This document shows, in pieces, positions 10,879 through 21,513 of a stretch of 64,000 nucleotides of DNA. The stretch is from positions 20,176 through 84,175 of the forward strand of contig MBPM02000172.1 in NCBI GenBank assembly GCA_001695595.3, in the 5' to 3' direction. A program made the position numbers and the translations under genes. The stretch is from Plasmopara viticola (Eukaryota > Oomycota > Peronosporomycetes > Peronosporales > Peronosporaceae). The notes below the pieces were generated by a model. That model saw only the letters and a list, made by a program, of their open reading frames with translations, had not been told where the DNA came from and searched no databases. Positions within the stretch are counted from its first letter, which is position 1. Each line of letters starts with the position of its first letter.

Positions 10879-11170
10879 TTCAAACTACATCTTTGTCTGA
10901 AGAGGATATTATCGCTACTCTAAGTGCTTCAGGTTAATAGAAATGTTGATTTGTCTGTGAGGGTAATGATGGAAGGTTTAGAGGTGTGTTTTTATATAGG
11001 GATGTGATTAATGCTTACGGGTAATTGGGTTGATGATTTGTCTGTGGGTTAAGGATGATGGGTTTAGAGGGTAGTTCTTATATAGGATAGAGATTTAGCT
11101 GTGGGAGAAACATGAAGGTTAAAGCGGCAGTTTGGGCCGAAGGCTCGAATGCCGCTTTAAGGTATATACT
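10786..11170. repeat. Right terminal inverted repeat, copy 1
   Basis: About 385 bp that reappear in reverse complement at 15258-15644 and in the same orientation at 33983-34367. It ends GGTATATACT, giving the AG...CT style terminus known for Polintons. The following six bases, GAGGGG, match the target-site duplication of copy 2. Confidence 0.9.
11119..11160. other. Subterminal stem-loop in the TIR (copy 1)
   Basis: An 11-bp perfect inverted repeat (TTAAAGCGGCA / TGCCGCTTTAA) around a 20-nt loop, ending 10 bp from the element terminus. All three TIRs in the window have it. It could be a recognition site for integrase or a replication-end structure; function unproven. Confidence 0.65.
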
Positions 11171-11285
11171 GAGGGGAAGAAGCGTTGCTCTCGACTGCTC
11201 TTATATGTGTCCCCAGAACTCCAGTGACATAGTCCCACGGGCTTTTGGCCTAATCAGAGCAAATTTTACACTTTTTCGTCGTCCG
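11171..11285. repeat. Duplicated right flank incl. GAGGGG target site
   Basis: 115 bp immediately outside copy 1 that are the same as 34368-34482 outside copy 2. Identity stops abruptly at 11285/34482. It includes the 6-bp target-site sequence GAGGGG. It implies segmental duplication of element plus flank, or insertion into the same spot of a repeated host sequence. Confidence 0.85.
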
Positions 11286-14200
11286 CGATTAACCCCTCGA
11301 GCCAAAAGAGATGTTCTGTGTTTTTTTTTCATCAAATGTGGAAGCATTGCACTTCATGAGCTTAACTGGGCTACCTGAGCCTGTACTGCAAGAGCCCTAG
11401 AGCATAGACTTTGCTCATACAGCTCGAACGCCATAACGCGCCTCAGCTGCTTAGCAAGGAGCTACCTCAGACTTGTAAAATCTGGCAAGTCTTTATAGCA
11501 GTGCTCTGACGAATGCAAGGACGTGGTTTTACTTAACCTAGAGCCTTTGCAAGGGTTAAGGCGACAATTTACTCGCGTCCGTGAAGGATGGACAACAAAT
11601 GTAACTAGTTGACGGGATCGTACAGCGCCTTCCACGGAGAAGGCGTGCAGGATGACTAACAATCTCTCGGTGAAGACCATTCACAATCTTAAGTCTCAAA
11701 GGGCATCAACATGTGCAAAAGATTGCAGTTTGAAGACAGGTTTTTCGAAAACAGAACTTTTTGGTGTTAGTTCTACCAATAATCCTTTATTCGCGCCTGC
11801 AAAACGTGTATAGTATCCAAAATAGTAATGAGTCTTTTATCGATATCACACGTAAATGGTCACCGCGCCCTCGATTTCCAGCCAAGTACTGTGCTCATCA
11901 TTGCGTGTGATACTGCTCAACAATCAGCGAATACTCAATAGCGCGATCTACAACTTTCTTTGCTTGCCTCTAGCTCCATGTTTCATCTAAGCTAGGTTTT
12001 AGAGCTCAATAACTCATTTAAGCTATGTCGATCTCCAAGTTAGGTCAAAATGTTGCTCCTATGCTTTCACTTTTTTGAAAAAGCCACAAGTATTAGTTCC
12101 AGATTAGCGAGGCTGACTGACGGCAAGATCATGAATTTGACGGCTCTATTTCGTGCTTTATGCGCTCGACGGCTCGTCCTGCTGTTGCGTTGGACAATGG
12201 AGGCCCATCGAGTGGTCCTACGATCATAGGCGAGGGTTCATGAGCTCTCTGGGGGTCACATATCGGCAATACTAGATATACCGTACACACGATTGGTGGA
12301 TATTATGGCGCTATTTTAAACATGCGATGAGTTCTAGGATTCGTACTGCAAATGCTGGTTCGAAGGATATAAAAATGGTACAGGCAGAATGCTCAGCATT
12401 TGCCTCATTGTCTGGATCGACTCAAATCTCACGCAAGCGATCCGATCAAACGCACTTACCTTTCTTGTCTGCAAAGTAAGGACCGAAAGGCCCGTCGTCG
12501 TCAGACTCTCCGTTGCTGTGCGCGAAAGCGGAACCAGATGAGAGTGCTACACTTAGAAAAATCTGTTTTTTTTGTTGTTGCTCAATATGGCGCGATATTA
12601 TCCAATTCCGCCTTTTTAAAAGTTGGAAATGTGGCAGCCATGTCGGTAATGTACGACCTAACCCTTCGTCATACCGTACGTATTATGCCCATCTGTCCGT
12701 ACAATGTCACGAGACTGTAAAAAAGCCGTTGATTGATTACGCAGCAAGCTGAGACCATCCAGCTGAGACCAAATGAGCAAGCAAATTTTTCACTTGATTT
12801 TGTCTGAAATTCTTCTCATTGCTTTCACGCAACCTCCTCACCTCTGCAGCGTTCGCCAATCAGCTCCATCAGGAGACTCTGAGGAATAGGTCAGCTAACC
12901 CTCTTTCCTCCTTGCACGCACTACATAATCCGGATTCTTGAGTCTGGAAGCAAAAGGGCCTAGCCCTGACTCATCGAAAGCGGGAGAGCCGCTTTTTCTT
13001 TCCTCCGAAAGTACCCACCGCTGCGCTCGTAATCAGGCGTAATGTTGCCCACGATTTATGTGATTCATAGGTACACTAGAGGTCAGCGCTTAAATGAAGT
13101 GCATATACGCTTGGTAGTGGCCCTTTTGAATGCTCAATTTATGCTAAACTGCCGAACACTTTTTATCTACTGCCGCAAATACAATCTTCGCGTAAAGTTG
13201 ATGGAACAAGACCTTGGCAACGTGCTTTAGATGGCCTATGTAAATTTCAGAGCGGCTATATGCAAAGTTATCGATACAGGTCCGGGCAAAAAAATGATAT
13301 GGTGGGACCGTGACAAAGCGCTCAAATCTCTGGAGAGCTTTGTAGCACTTGTGACGTAATTAGATAATCTCACAGCATACTGCTAGGTGCCTTAACTGCC
13401 GTGAAAATTACATCCGACTCCCTCATTCCAAGTTAATGACTTCTTTCTTTGCACTACACAACCTGCACCTAGACGTGTTCTTAAGCAGCACGTCCTAAGA
13501 ATGAGTGTTTGTGCAAGACCGTTGCACCGTTTAGCTGTTTATAAGCATGAGCCAGTTTCCACTTCCTAGTAAGAAGTGAGTACAAAGTCAGCACTATGAC
13601 TTGCTTTCCTTAACAGCGAAAAAGGTTTTACTGTATTCGTAGCAGTGGCCATTGCCTTGTGGCACAAAACTTCGTGCCTGGAATGAGGTCGATCTCGGGA
13701 CTAACTTCTATGTCTTGTTGAAGCTTTGCCGGCAGACTACATCCAAGGATTTCTGTTATACCAAATCCTTGGCTTTTTTTCAGATTTTCTAATTCAAGGT
13801 GAGACGTACACTGCCTGAAAGGCAGATCCAACAAAGCTTTGTCTAGAATGGAAAATTCGTTTGTATCCTCAAGAAAGTTTGTATTTTTGTTGATGACATA
13901 CTTCCGGCTTTAATTTACGCAAGAGTTTAGTAACTTCAGTTACTTCGAGGTTCTATCACTCTTACATCTCCTCTGAAGGAACACAGCGACCAGTCAGGAT
14001 CAACAATCACTATATACGGTCTCTTCGGCAGCCACAAGGATTCCAGAAGTCGCTTTCTTGTTGCATCCTCATTCTATTTCACCGCTTCAATGTAGCCTGA
14101 TTCTGGTACTTCGCTATCTATTTGTGGTCAAATGTCTTCCACTATGCTACTAAAAGAATGCTGTTACTCGACCGTGGTGGTACTAGCTTACGTACCCGAG

Positions 14201-15251
14201 AAGCTGTGTTGTCCTGGACCTAAGGTGTATACTTGCAGAGCCTCTTTAACCAAATTTGACAACCCACCTACAGATTAATGTTAGTCAGTGACTCACATGA
14301 CTATAATACCCGCTTACAGTTTTTTTTAAGATGAAAGCACTGCAATATTTTTATAGAAATGCTATCTTAAGGGCTTCGGCAGGTGGTTTACTACATTAAT
14401 TTTCATAATTACCTCGAGACTAGGTTTTCTCTTCAAGAATTCGTACGCAACAGGTGTGCCACCAAAGACTTAGTGCATGGGTCTAAGTGGCTGGCGTCTA
14501 TGTCCCTGCCTCGTCAATTTATTTAAAGTTCGTTTGTTCTCTTTACCACGGCGTGCCTAACATCAAGTCATACTTGTCTACGTAAAGGACTCTGTGCTGT
14601 TAAATCCTCACATTTTACAGCCATACCTAGTTTAACCTTACATCTTTCGAGCCGTCATTAACCTGACTCGATTACGGTGCTTTCTCGCAAAGCATCAGTC
14701 AACCTTACTATCGACCGCAATTGCTTTGTCGAAAATGCTTTTTTTGCACCCTCATACATTTTGATGGACAGACATATGTCCAGCGTTGATGGCTCACTTT
14801 TCGAGGCTGTCAAGCTCTCAGGGGCTAAGCTCCAATAATGTATAACATCCACTCATCCAGCATGAATTCTGAGATCTTTCTAATCGATCAGCTTACCCTT
14901 ACTGTCGGTTGTGCGGCTCTAGTCAGCTACGAGCGAAGCATAAGTTCACACCATCTGTCTCTCGTAACAAGCATAGGTTATGTGCTCCAGCTTGCTGCCA
15001 AAGCTGCTTTACTAGGCATTACATAAGTTTTATGGGATTGGAATTGAGCTAGGGGGTGAGTCTTTGAATCTGATTGTACAATCAATGAGATTCAGGCGAA
15101 GCGAGCTTGTCTGTGGCCGTACTACTTTCAAAAAGCGAATTAAAATCTCTTTTATAGTTTCATCCTGCAATTCAGAGAATCAAGTGCGAGGCGGACCTTT
15201 TTTGAGGCCGTCCAAGGACACTGTCGCTTGGGAAGTGGGAACACAGTGATA
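11286..15251. other. Gene-poor spacer between copies 1 and 2
   Basis: About 4 kb with mixed composition, many stops in all frames and no open frame over about 106 codons. None of the short ORFs resembles a known family. A stretch at 15111-15146 (CTGTGGCCGTA...ACTTTCAAA...GAATTAAAAT) is similar to 38074-38108 in the second spacer, suggesting a shared old repeat. No tRNA, LTR pair or transposase was recognised. Likely decayed host intergenic DNA. Confidence 0.6.
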
Positions 15252-15257
15252 GAGGGG
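15252..15257. repeat. Target-site duplication, left (GAGGGG)
   Basis: Six bases outside the left terminus, repeated at 34368-34373 outside the right terminus. Confidence 0.9.
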
Positions 15258-15644
15258 AGTATATACCTTAAAGCGGCATTCGTGCCTTCGGCCCAAACTG
15301 CCGCTTTAACCTTCATGTTTCTCCCACAGCTAAATCTCTATCCTATATAAGAACTACCCTCTAAACCCATCATCCTTAACCCACAGACAAATCATCAACC
15401 CAATTACCCGTAAGCATTAATCTCATCCCTATATAAAAAACACACCTCTAAACCTTCCATCATTACCCTCACAGACAAACAACATTTCTATTAACCTGAA
15501 GCACTTAGAGTAACGATAATATCCTCTTTAGACAAAGATGTATTTTGAAATGAATAAAGATAAACAAAATAAAAAAATCAGTTGTGATTGTGCTGGTAAA
15601 CAACATTTGAAGAGAGCAAAACATAAAAACTGGTTAGAAACAAA
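15258..15644. repeat. Left terminal inverted repeat, copy 2
   Basis: Reverse complement of 33983-34367 and of 10786-11170. Homology fades after GGTTAGAAA at about 15640. It contains the subterminal stem-loop (arms 15268-15278 and 15299-15309, 20-nt loop) and most of a 33-codon micro-ORF. Confidence 0.92.
15268..15309. other. Subterminal stem-loop in left TIR
   Basis: Same 11-bp stem and 20-nt loop as in the right TIRs, 10 bp inside the element end. The loop itself holds a mini-palindrome GCC-TTC-GGC. Confidence 0.65.
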
Positions 15645-15651
15645 TAAATAA
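15550..15651 (+). CDS. TIR micro-ORF, possible zinc finger
   Basis: 33 codons from ATG 15550, core ISCDCAGKQHLKRAKHKNW with Cys12, Cys14, His19 and His25. It reads into the element and lies about 50 bp before the next small ORF. Same ORF in copy 1's right TIR. Translation is unproven. Confidence 0.3.
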   Translation: MNKDKQNKKISCDCAGKQHLKRAKHKNWLETNK

Positions 15652-15699
15652 ATATCATTCTATCTTAAGAAAAAAGTACAATAGTATAATAAGATAAAA

Positions 15700-15888
15700 A
15701 TGGTTTATACTAAAGAATCCTACGAACGCAACAAGGCTTCAATTACTGCAGCGAACAAGCGATACTATGAAAAGCATAGAGAAAAACTTCTACAGAAACA
15801 AAGAGAATATGATCGAGCACATAGGGAAGACAGGAAAGAAAAATACAAGGCTGATAAACTAGAAAAACAAAACACTATCCAACAATAA
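15700..15888 (+). CDS. p62, small basic helical protein
   Basis: 62 aa from an ATG, extremely rich in Lys, Arg, Glu and Tyr (RYYEKHREKLLQKQ, then EYDRAHREDRKEKYKA) and almost certainly one long charged helix or coiled coil. Short YxxK/REKLLxKQ proteins of this style occur beside replication genes in virus-like elements, but no function is established. It precedes POLB by about 100 bp on the same strand. Low sequence complexity means the call rests on ATG, length and position next to the TIR. Confidence 0.5.
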   Translation: MVYTKESYERNKASITAANKRYYEKHREKLLQKQREYDRAHREDRKEKYKADKLEKQNTIQQ

Positions 15889-15929
15889 TGAAACAATATT
15901 TTTTTTGTTTGAAAACAATATAAATCACA

Positions 15930-15986
15930 ATATATACAAAGACATTGTTATCTTGAACTACAATTTATTTAGTATACAAAGACATT
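15930..15986 (+). promoter_or_regulatory. Repeated box upstream of POLB
   Basis: The 14-mer TATACAAAGACATT occurs at 15933-15946 and again at 15973-15986, the second ending 6 bp before the POLB ATG. It follows AT-rich TATA-like sequence. Plausibly a promoter or initiator pair; no other gene here shows it. Confidence 0.4.
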
Positions 15987-15992
15987 TTCAAA

Positions 15993-18900
15993 ATGCCAGT
16001 CTCGAATGCTCTTAAGAAATCACAAAAGAACCGAAGTGAGCTATATAAGTTTGCCAAGAAACACAATTTAAATGTTAAATGGACGTCTACAACAAATGTT
16101 ATGGAAAAAGCAGTCAATGCTTTCAAGCAGTCCAAAGCTAAGACCATCATTAAGTCAATTAGAACTTTCAAGGCTAACAATGACAATGCTGCTTTAAAAT
16201 CTATCAATACTACATCGCGTAAAGTTGAAATGCAACTAAATCGATTCAACCGTATTAGAAAGGATATTGTAGCACCTGCTGATAAGAAACTCTTGATTAA
16301 CTTTAAGGATTCGAAAGGTGATGTTGTCAAATCATATCACGTACAAGATCGATTAATTAACATCAACAATCTATTTATCAATGAAGAGAACCAATACAGC
16401 TCTGGAGCAGATGTAGATTTAGAAGTACTACCAACTACATCAGTAGAAGTTGAATGGTTAAATAATCCAAAACGCTCTCGTTCTGAGAGAAAGAATTTCT
16501 TTCGTTATCTAACCAAAGCAGATTACAATCTGGAAGCATATCAAGTATACACACAATGCTCTGAAAATAATGATGACAGAGAAATTCCTTGTTTCTTATA
16601 TGCTTTGATGCAAGCAGGTGTAGATGCTACAATTGTTAAGCAAATCTCACAGTCAATGTTTAAAACAGGTGCCACTGTTGATTTCATTCGCAAGACTGCT
16701 AATGCTTTTAATCTATACATCTCAGTTAAACAATACTATCCAAACAAAGATACAGGTCGAGCTGATAATAACATTTCTCTATATGGTATTAAAAGCTCTA
16801 ATGTTATCAAATTAGGATCTGTTGGAGAGCATCTATTTGCTATTAAACAAACTAATATTACTAAAGCAGCTCTCAATCATCCTGAATTAGTAGATCAACA
16901 TAAACGAACTGATTTTATTGTTAAAAATGGAAAGGCTTCATTCAACAACAAACAAATAAAATTTCTTAATAGCTATGAGGTTATCAGTTATCTATATCAT
17001 TATCGCGATACACATTTGGAAACGATTACTCAACGAAATGTTCCTATGCTACTCAATAACAAGTATCAAGAGGTTAGAGAGTTAAATGATGAAGATTTTG
17101 GTGATAGTAATTTTAGAGAAATCGGACGTGTAGAAGGTAAAGAGTTAAATCTCGGTTATGCACCATTCAGAAAGTACATTGAACATCAAAGAAAGTTTGT
17201 AGAAGAAACAAATACAATATTGTTTATTTCGATTTCGAAACACTTGTTAAGGATGGTAAACACATTCCTTATGCTGTGTCATATTGCATTGCAAGTGTGG
17301 ATACTACTATTAATAAGTTTCCTATTCCAAATTTCAGTCAGACAAAAAACATATATGGATTCGATTGTGTAGTTAAATTCCTTGATGAGCTTCCATGTCA
17401 TACTTGTAATCTTCTTTGGGCGCATAATGCTGGATTCGATTCTCGTTTCATATTAAAGTATCTGACCTACGACTCAAAATACACTAATTTAATTGATCAA
17501 GGCACTAAACTAAAACAAGCAACTGGTTCTTATAGAGGGCGTGATATTGTCATCAAAGATACTATGAGTTTCCTCGCAGGCAAACTGGAAAAACTACCTG
17601 AGATGTTCAAAAGCGCAACTAAACATTTAGGAATAGAGAAAGAGTGCTTCCCACACAAATTGATTAACGATCATAACTATAAATCCAAATGGCCGCTTGA
17701 ATACTTAGACTCTTATAGTGATAAAGACACTCTAATTAAAAATGCATCACAGATCGGCGCTATCATTAACAACACATTCGATTGTGAGATGTATGCAACC
17801 CATTACTGTAATAGAGATGTAGATGTATTGAAGGTATGTTTCGAGGCATTTAGACGAATGGTACACACAGAGTACAATCTAGACGTATATCGTTTCCTAA
17901 GTGTGTCGTCTCTATCAATCGCATACCAACACAACGAAGGATGCTTTGATGGTTGCTATGAGATGAATTCAGTATTACTTGGCTTTATGCGTGAAGCTAC
18001 GGTCGGAGGTAGAGTAATGACTCGTGATAATCAAAAGCATCATATCAGACATAAGCTTGCTGATTTCGATGCTGTTAGTCTATACCCATCTGCTATGGTT
18101 GAAATACCTGGTTATACTCGTGGTAAACCGAAACTATTCAAAAATAGCATTCCATCAGATGCTGACTATTATGTAGCTCGTATTCGAATCGATTCTATTG
18201 GTACGAAGAGACACTTTCCATCACTTAGTTTTTATGATAACGGCAGTCGCAATTTTAGTAATGATATTGTTGATAGAGAATTTATTGTTGGTAAGCAATC
18301 GCTTGAAGACATTGTAGAATTTCAGGATGCAACATATTCGGTAATTGAAGGTCTTTACTGGAACGAGGGGTTCAATGATCAAATTACTAAAACCATCAGA
18401 AAGATGTTCAACGCACGACTTCAATATAAAGCAGAAGGTAATGCTCTGCAAAATGTTATTAAACTAATGATGAACAGCTCGTATGGAAAATTACTTATGA
18501 AGCCAATCGTAAAACAGAAGGTACTTGTAAGTGGAGGTCAACAAAAGATTCAGGAATACACTTGCAAAAATATTCATAAAATGATTTCGAGAACACCTAT
18601 CAACGATAAGCTGTCATTATTCGAAGAACATAAGGCATTGACACAACACTTTAGTCCTGTTCATCTAGGCATTCAAGTACTCGATTCCAGTAAACACATT
18701 ATGAACCGAGTTATGTGTCTCGCGGAGGACATCGACGCAAAAATCTGGTATCAGGACACTGACAGTATGCACATAGATTATGATGGCGTTCAACGACTTT
18801 CAGATGCTTTTAAGCTTAAATACAACAAAGAGCTAATTGGTAAACAGATGGGTCAGTTCCATGTTGATTTTGAGCTTGAAGGATCAAAAGGTAATATCTA

Positions 18901-19165
18901 TGCTAAGGAGTCTATCTTCCTTGGTAAGAAGAGTTATTTGGACATTCTTGCTTGCGATGGTAATGACGTTCAGGGAATGCATATTCGTATGAAAGGTATC
19001 CCTGGAAAACTACTTGAAACAAATACGTATGAAACATACTTGAAACTCTATAACGGAGAGCGTATGTCGTTTGATTTGAGTAAGCTGTTTTCAATCATTA
19101 TAGACACGAAATCGCAAAACGTTTCAAAGCGATTGAATTTCACAAGAAACATATCTTTCCGTTAG
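15993..19165 (+). pseudogene. POLB: Protein-primed family B DNA polymerase, one frameshift
   Basis: About 1,057 codons in two overlapping frames: 15993 to about 17215, then about 17215 to 19165. The join falls exactly before the Exo I motif, which reads VYFDFET at 17222-17242 in the second frame. Family B motifs follow: motif A DFDAVSLYPS (about 18063), motif B KLMMNSSYG (about 18460) and motif C YQDTDSMHID (about 18749). The N-terminal part has the segment with CFLYALMQAGVD and GEHLFAI that is often seen ahead of the exonuclease in Polinton and linear-plasmid polymerases. Protein priming would use the linear ends with TIRs. The start ATG at 15993 follows the repeated TATACAAAGACATT box. The frameshift lies in ACAAATACAATATTG and could be a read error. 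Confidence 0.93.
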
Positions 19166-19183
19166 TATAAGCAAGCTTCGAAA

Positions 19184-20206
19184 ATGGACTCTCTGCTTAC
19201 TCAACTTTATTATGATCCAAAAACGGGATTCATAGGTGCAACTAAGCTGTACCAAAAAGCAAAAGCAACTAATAAAACTATAACGTTAAAACAAGTCAAA
19301 GAATGGTATAAGACACAAAGTAGCATTCAACAGCATTCAATTCAAAACAAAAAGTATCCTGAATTCAAAATCACAAGCAACAATCCAAACGAATGGCAAA
19401 TGGATCTTGCGTTTTGGCAAAAGCAACCAATATTGATAACGGTTAATATCAACAGTCGCATTGGATATGCAAAAGTGTTACAAAATAAAAAAGCAGATAC
19501 AGTTCAAAAAGCCATTGATCAATTCATTACAGAGCATAAAGTGTCTGCGTTGATGTCAGACAATGGATCTGAATTCACAAATCAAACAGTCGAAAAGTTT
19601 TTTGATAAAAATTTAATCATTCATGCGAATTCTATTCCAGGAGATCATACAGTGCTTGGAAAGATAGATCGCTTTATTCGAACGATAAAGGCAAGACTAA
19701 CAAAGATGCAGGATACTATGGGATTTAAGAAGCTTACACAAAAACTTCTGAATGATGCTATATCTAACTACAACGATACCACTCATTCATCCATAAACGC
19801 TACACCAAATGAAATGGAAGGGAGGGTTATTTTTGACGAAATTGAACACAATAAACTAGTGGTTAAGCAAGTACAAAAAGGCATTCCAACTGGTTCTATT
19901 GTACGTTATCGCTTGAATCCGAAGCCATTTGAAAAAGAAGGTGCGAGATTTTCAAAAGCCGTGTACTAAGTAATTGGATTAGATGGATTAAAGATGCGTA
20001 TTAACTCAAAGAATAATCATGTCCTATACAAACCAGTTAATGACTTGAAAATTGTAAAAGCAGAGAAAACTGATGCACCAATCGAAAATAATCAAATATG
20101 GGATGACGACAGCTTCAACACTTGGGAACCTAAAAATAACCTCCGTTTGATTAATAAGAACAGAATGTCAACACTAGAGAAACAATATTGGTCTAAATAT
20201 AGATGA
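19184..20206 (+). pseudogene. INT: Retroviral-type (rve) integrase, one in-frame stop
   Basis: 340 codons with one TAA at 19967-19969; the frame continues unchanged on both sides. Catalytic core: Asp74 (WQMDLAF), Asp126 (SDNGSEF) and, exactly 35 residues on, Asp162 (GKIDRFIR) where retroviral integrases have Glu. The region after the stop (residues 263-340) looks like the C-terminal chromo/SH3-like DNA-binding part. The ATG is 18 bp after the POLB stop, and the stop codon overlaps the next gene's ATG (ATGA). The enzyme would insert the element and create the 6-bp duplication. The stop removes the C-terminal part, so activity is doubtful unless it is read through or is an error. Confidence 0.92.
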
Positions 20207-20676
20207 ACATGATGTGTAAATTCATCACCAAAAAAGACACGCAATGTACCCGAGAAGCAGAAAAGGGTGATTACTGCACTCAACACCATAACATCATCCA
20301 AATAAAAATGTATAAGAAGGAACTATCTATAATCCATAAGAAGAACAGAATACTCGCTGAACAAAACAAGGAACTACAAATATTTAAAAATCAGATTAAC
20401 ACGATAAACGAATTCGACCTCAAACATCAATTGATTCAAATAAATCCGTATATGAAATTCAAGTATCTAATTGCTGATAGACGGTACCAATCTCGCTTAG
20501 AGGATGTCTTCAATGTTCCGTTTGATGAAATCAAAAAAAAATATAGAAAACTTCTCTACGATAGAAACGATTTGTGTCATCCATATACGAGTAGATATTG
20601 GTCTGAAGCCCAGACGAATTCATTCGGGACTGGTGATTGTCTAAAGCCTGAAGCTTCCGCCTGTCTTACGCATTGA
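20203..20676 (+). CDS. p157, zinc-finger and coiled-coil protein
   Basis: 157 aa. The N-terminus has Cys5, Cys15, Cys25 and His28-29 (MCKFITKKDTQC, then YCTQHH), a pattern like the small Cys3His zinc modules of viral and phage proteins. Residues about 35-70 form a Lys/Glu-rich helix, probably coiled coil. The C-terminal part has FDEIKKKYRKLLYDR. Its ATG overlaps the INT stop, suggesting translational or transcriptional coupling. The 3' end overlaps the 3' end of the convergent protein VI-like gene by 36 nt. Function unknown; nucleic-acid binding is inferred. Confidence 0.6.
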   Translation: MNMMCKFITKKDTQCTREAEKGDYCTQHHNIIQIKMYKKELSIIHKKNRILAEQNKELQIFKNQINTINEFDLKHQLIQINPYMKFKYLIADRRYQSRLEDVFNVPFDEIKKKYRKLLYDRNDLCHPYTSRYWSEAQTNSFGTGDCLKPEASACLTH

Positions 20677-21174
20677 GCGTAATTTAGCCATCTTAGCTTT
20701 CATCTCAGGCGATCCCTTTTTACAGACACCAACACCCGTTAAATTCTTTACTTCGCCACGAACAGCGTTTACTAAACCAGGCTGCCCAGTATAGGCTCCA
20801 AGAGCTTGAGCGCCTTGATCAACAACACCAGATACCAGTGGTTTAACTACAGGCCAAACATTTTCTTTTAGCCATGGCCATGCTTTATCTTTGATCCAAC
20901 TCCATAACGATCCTCCACTCATTCCAGACCCCGTAAGAGCGTCTCCGTCCATATTTAACGAAGCAGCGATTTCACCTGGTGAAAATATAATTGATACTCC
21001 TTTACCAACTTGAGCAGCCTTTTTCCATTTTTTCGCGTTTTCTGGGTGAAGTGCTAATTTCTTTGAAGAGCCTTTAACTTGACTAGCAGTGAATGATACC
21101 TTCAATGTCTTTAGAAACTTCATTTTCTGAGCATCCGTGAGCTCACCACAACTGACCGAAACGTAAGAGTTCAT
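20641..21174 (-). CDS. Adenovirus protein VI-like minor capsid/membrane-active protein
   Basis: 177 aa from ATG 21172-21174. After a basic N-terminal part comes the motif MSGG at residues 85-88, which fits the adenovirus protease consensus (M/I/L)xGG before any residue. Directly after it is a Trp-rich amphipathic stretch (SLWSWIKDKAWPWLKENVW) and a small-residue segment (VSGVVDQGAQALGAY). This layout of protease site followed by amphipathic helix parallels adenovirus protein VI, a membrane-lytic cement protein. The C-terminus is basic and ends GGSFRL. Homology is inferred from motif order only. It is followed on the same strand by p73 and other structural genes. Confidence 0.65.
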   Translation of the reverse strand: MNSYVSVSCGELTDAQKMKFLKTLKVSFTASQVKGSSKKLALHPENAKKWKKAAQVGKGVSIIFSPGEIAASLNMDGDALTGSGMSGGSLWSWIKDKAWPWLKENVWPVVKPLVSGVVDQGAQALGAYTGQPGLVNAVRGEVKNLTGVGVCKKGSPEMKAKMAKLRSMRKTGGSFRL

Positions 21175-21242
21175 ATTTGCGTAAACTATCTATATTTCTT
21201 GAAATATATAGAGTCTCAAAATAATTAAATAAATGTTGACTT

Positions 21243-21464
21243 TTACTCGAAGCCATCAGCTCTAGAGTGCAAACGTCTTAGTTTTTTATTTTTTGTTGGA
21301 GCCCTTGCTGTATCTATTCCTGCTCCCTTTGAGCGTACATTTTGGAGCTTTTCTTTTAAACTATTGAGAGATTTCAATAATCTTTCTTGATTACTATGAG
21401 CAGCTGATTTGATTGAGTTACCTCTAAGGTTTGGATATCGTACTTTTATAATTTTGGAATTCAT
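21243..21464 (-). CDS. p73, small basic protein
   Basis: 73 aa from ATG at 21462-21464, strongly basic (KNKKLRRLHSRAD at the end) with a central helix (ERLLKSLNSLKEKLQNV). No family recognised. Position among virion genes and charge suggest a DNA-condensing core protein, which is speculation. TATA-like TTTATATTAAAG lies just upstream of the ATG (minus-strand view: CTTTAATATAAA). Confidence 0.5.
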   Translation of the reverse strand: MNSKIIKVRYPNLRGNSIKSAAHSNQERLLKSLNSLKEKLQNVRSKGAGIDTARAPTKNKKLRRLHSRADGFE

Positions 21465-21513
21465 TTTATATTAAAGCGAAGCTTTTGTTCCCGTTCCGGT
21501 ATATTAAACACAA

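Larger units (their letters stand above)
1..11170. mobile_element. Polinton/Maverick copy 1, right part
   Basis: This is the right-hand part of a Polinton that begins before the window. It runs from the N-terminal part of the P515 gene to the right TIR ending in GGTATATACT. Gene order and sequence are collinear and nearly identical with copy 2 (about 22,780-34,367). It differs by small indels, by lacking a 332-bp segment upstream of the Crinkler, and by having one instead of two 64-bp repeats after it. Protease, p129, p85 and exoX-like ORFs are open here; penton, ATPase, fibre, MCP and CRN carry frameshifts. The left part with POLB and INT would lie upstream if the copy is complete. Confidence 0.93.

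Noticed and set aside
11112..11378. 88-codon ORF beginning in the TIR and running into the flank
   Set aside because: Crosses the element end and changes after the duplicated flank; no conserved protein.
11286..15251. LTR retrotransposon or tRNA genes in the spacers
   Set aside because: No paired LTRs, primer-binding site, reverse-transcriptase motif or cloverleaf could be found by eye.
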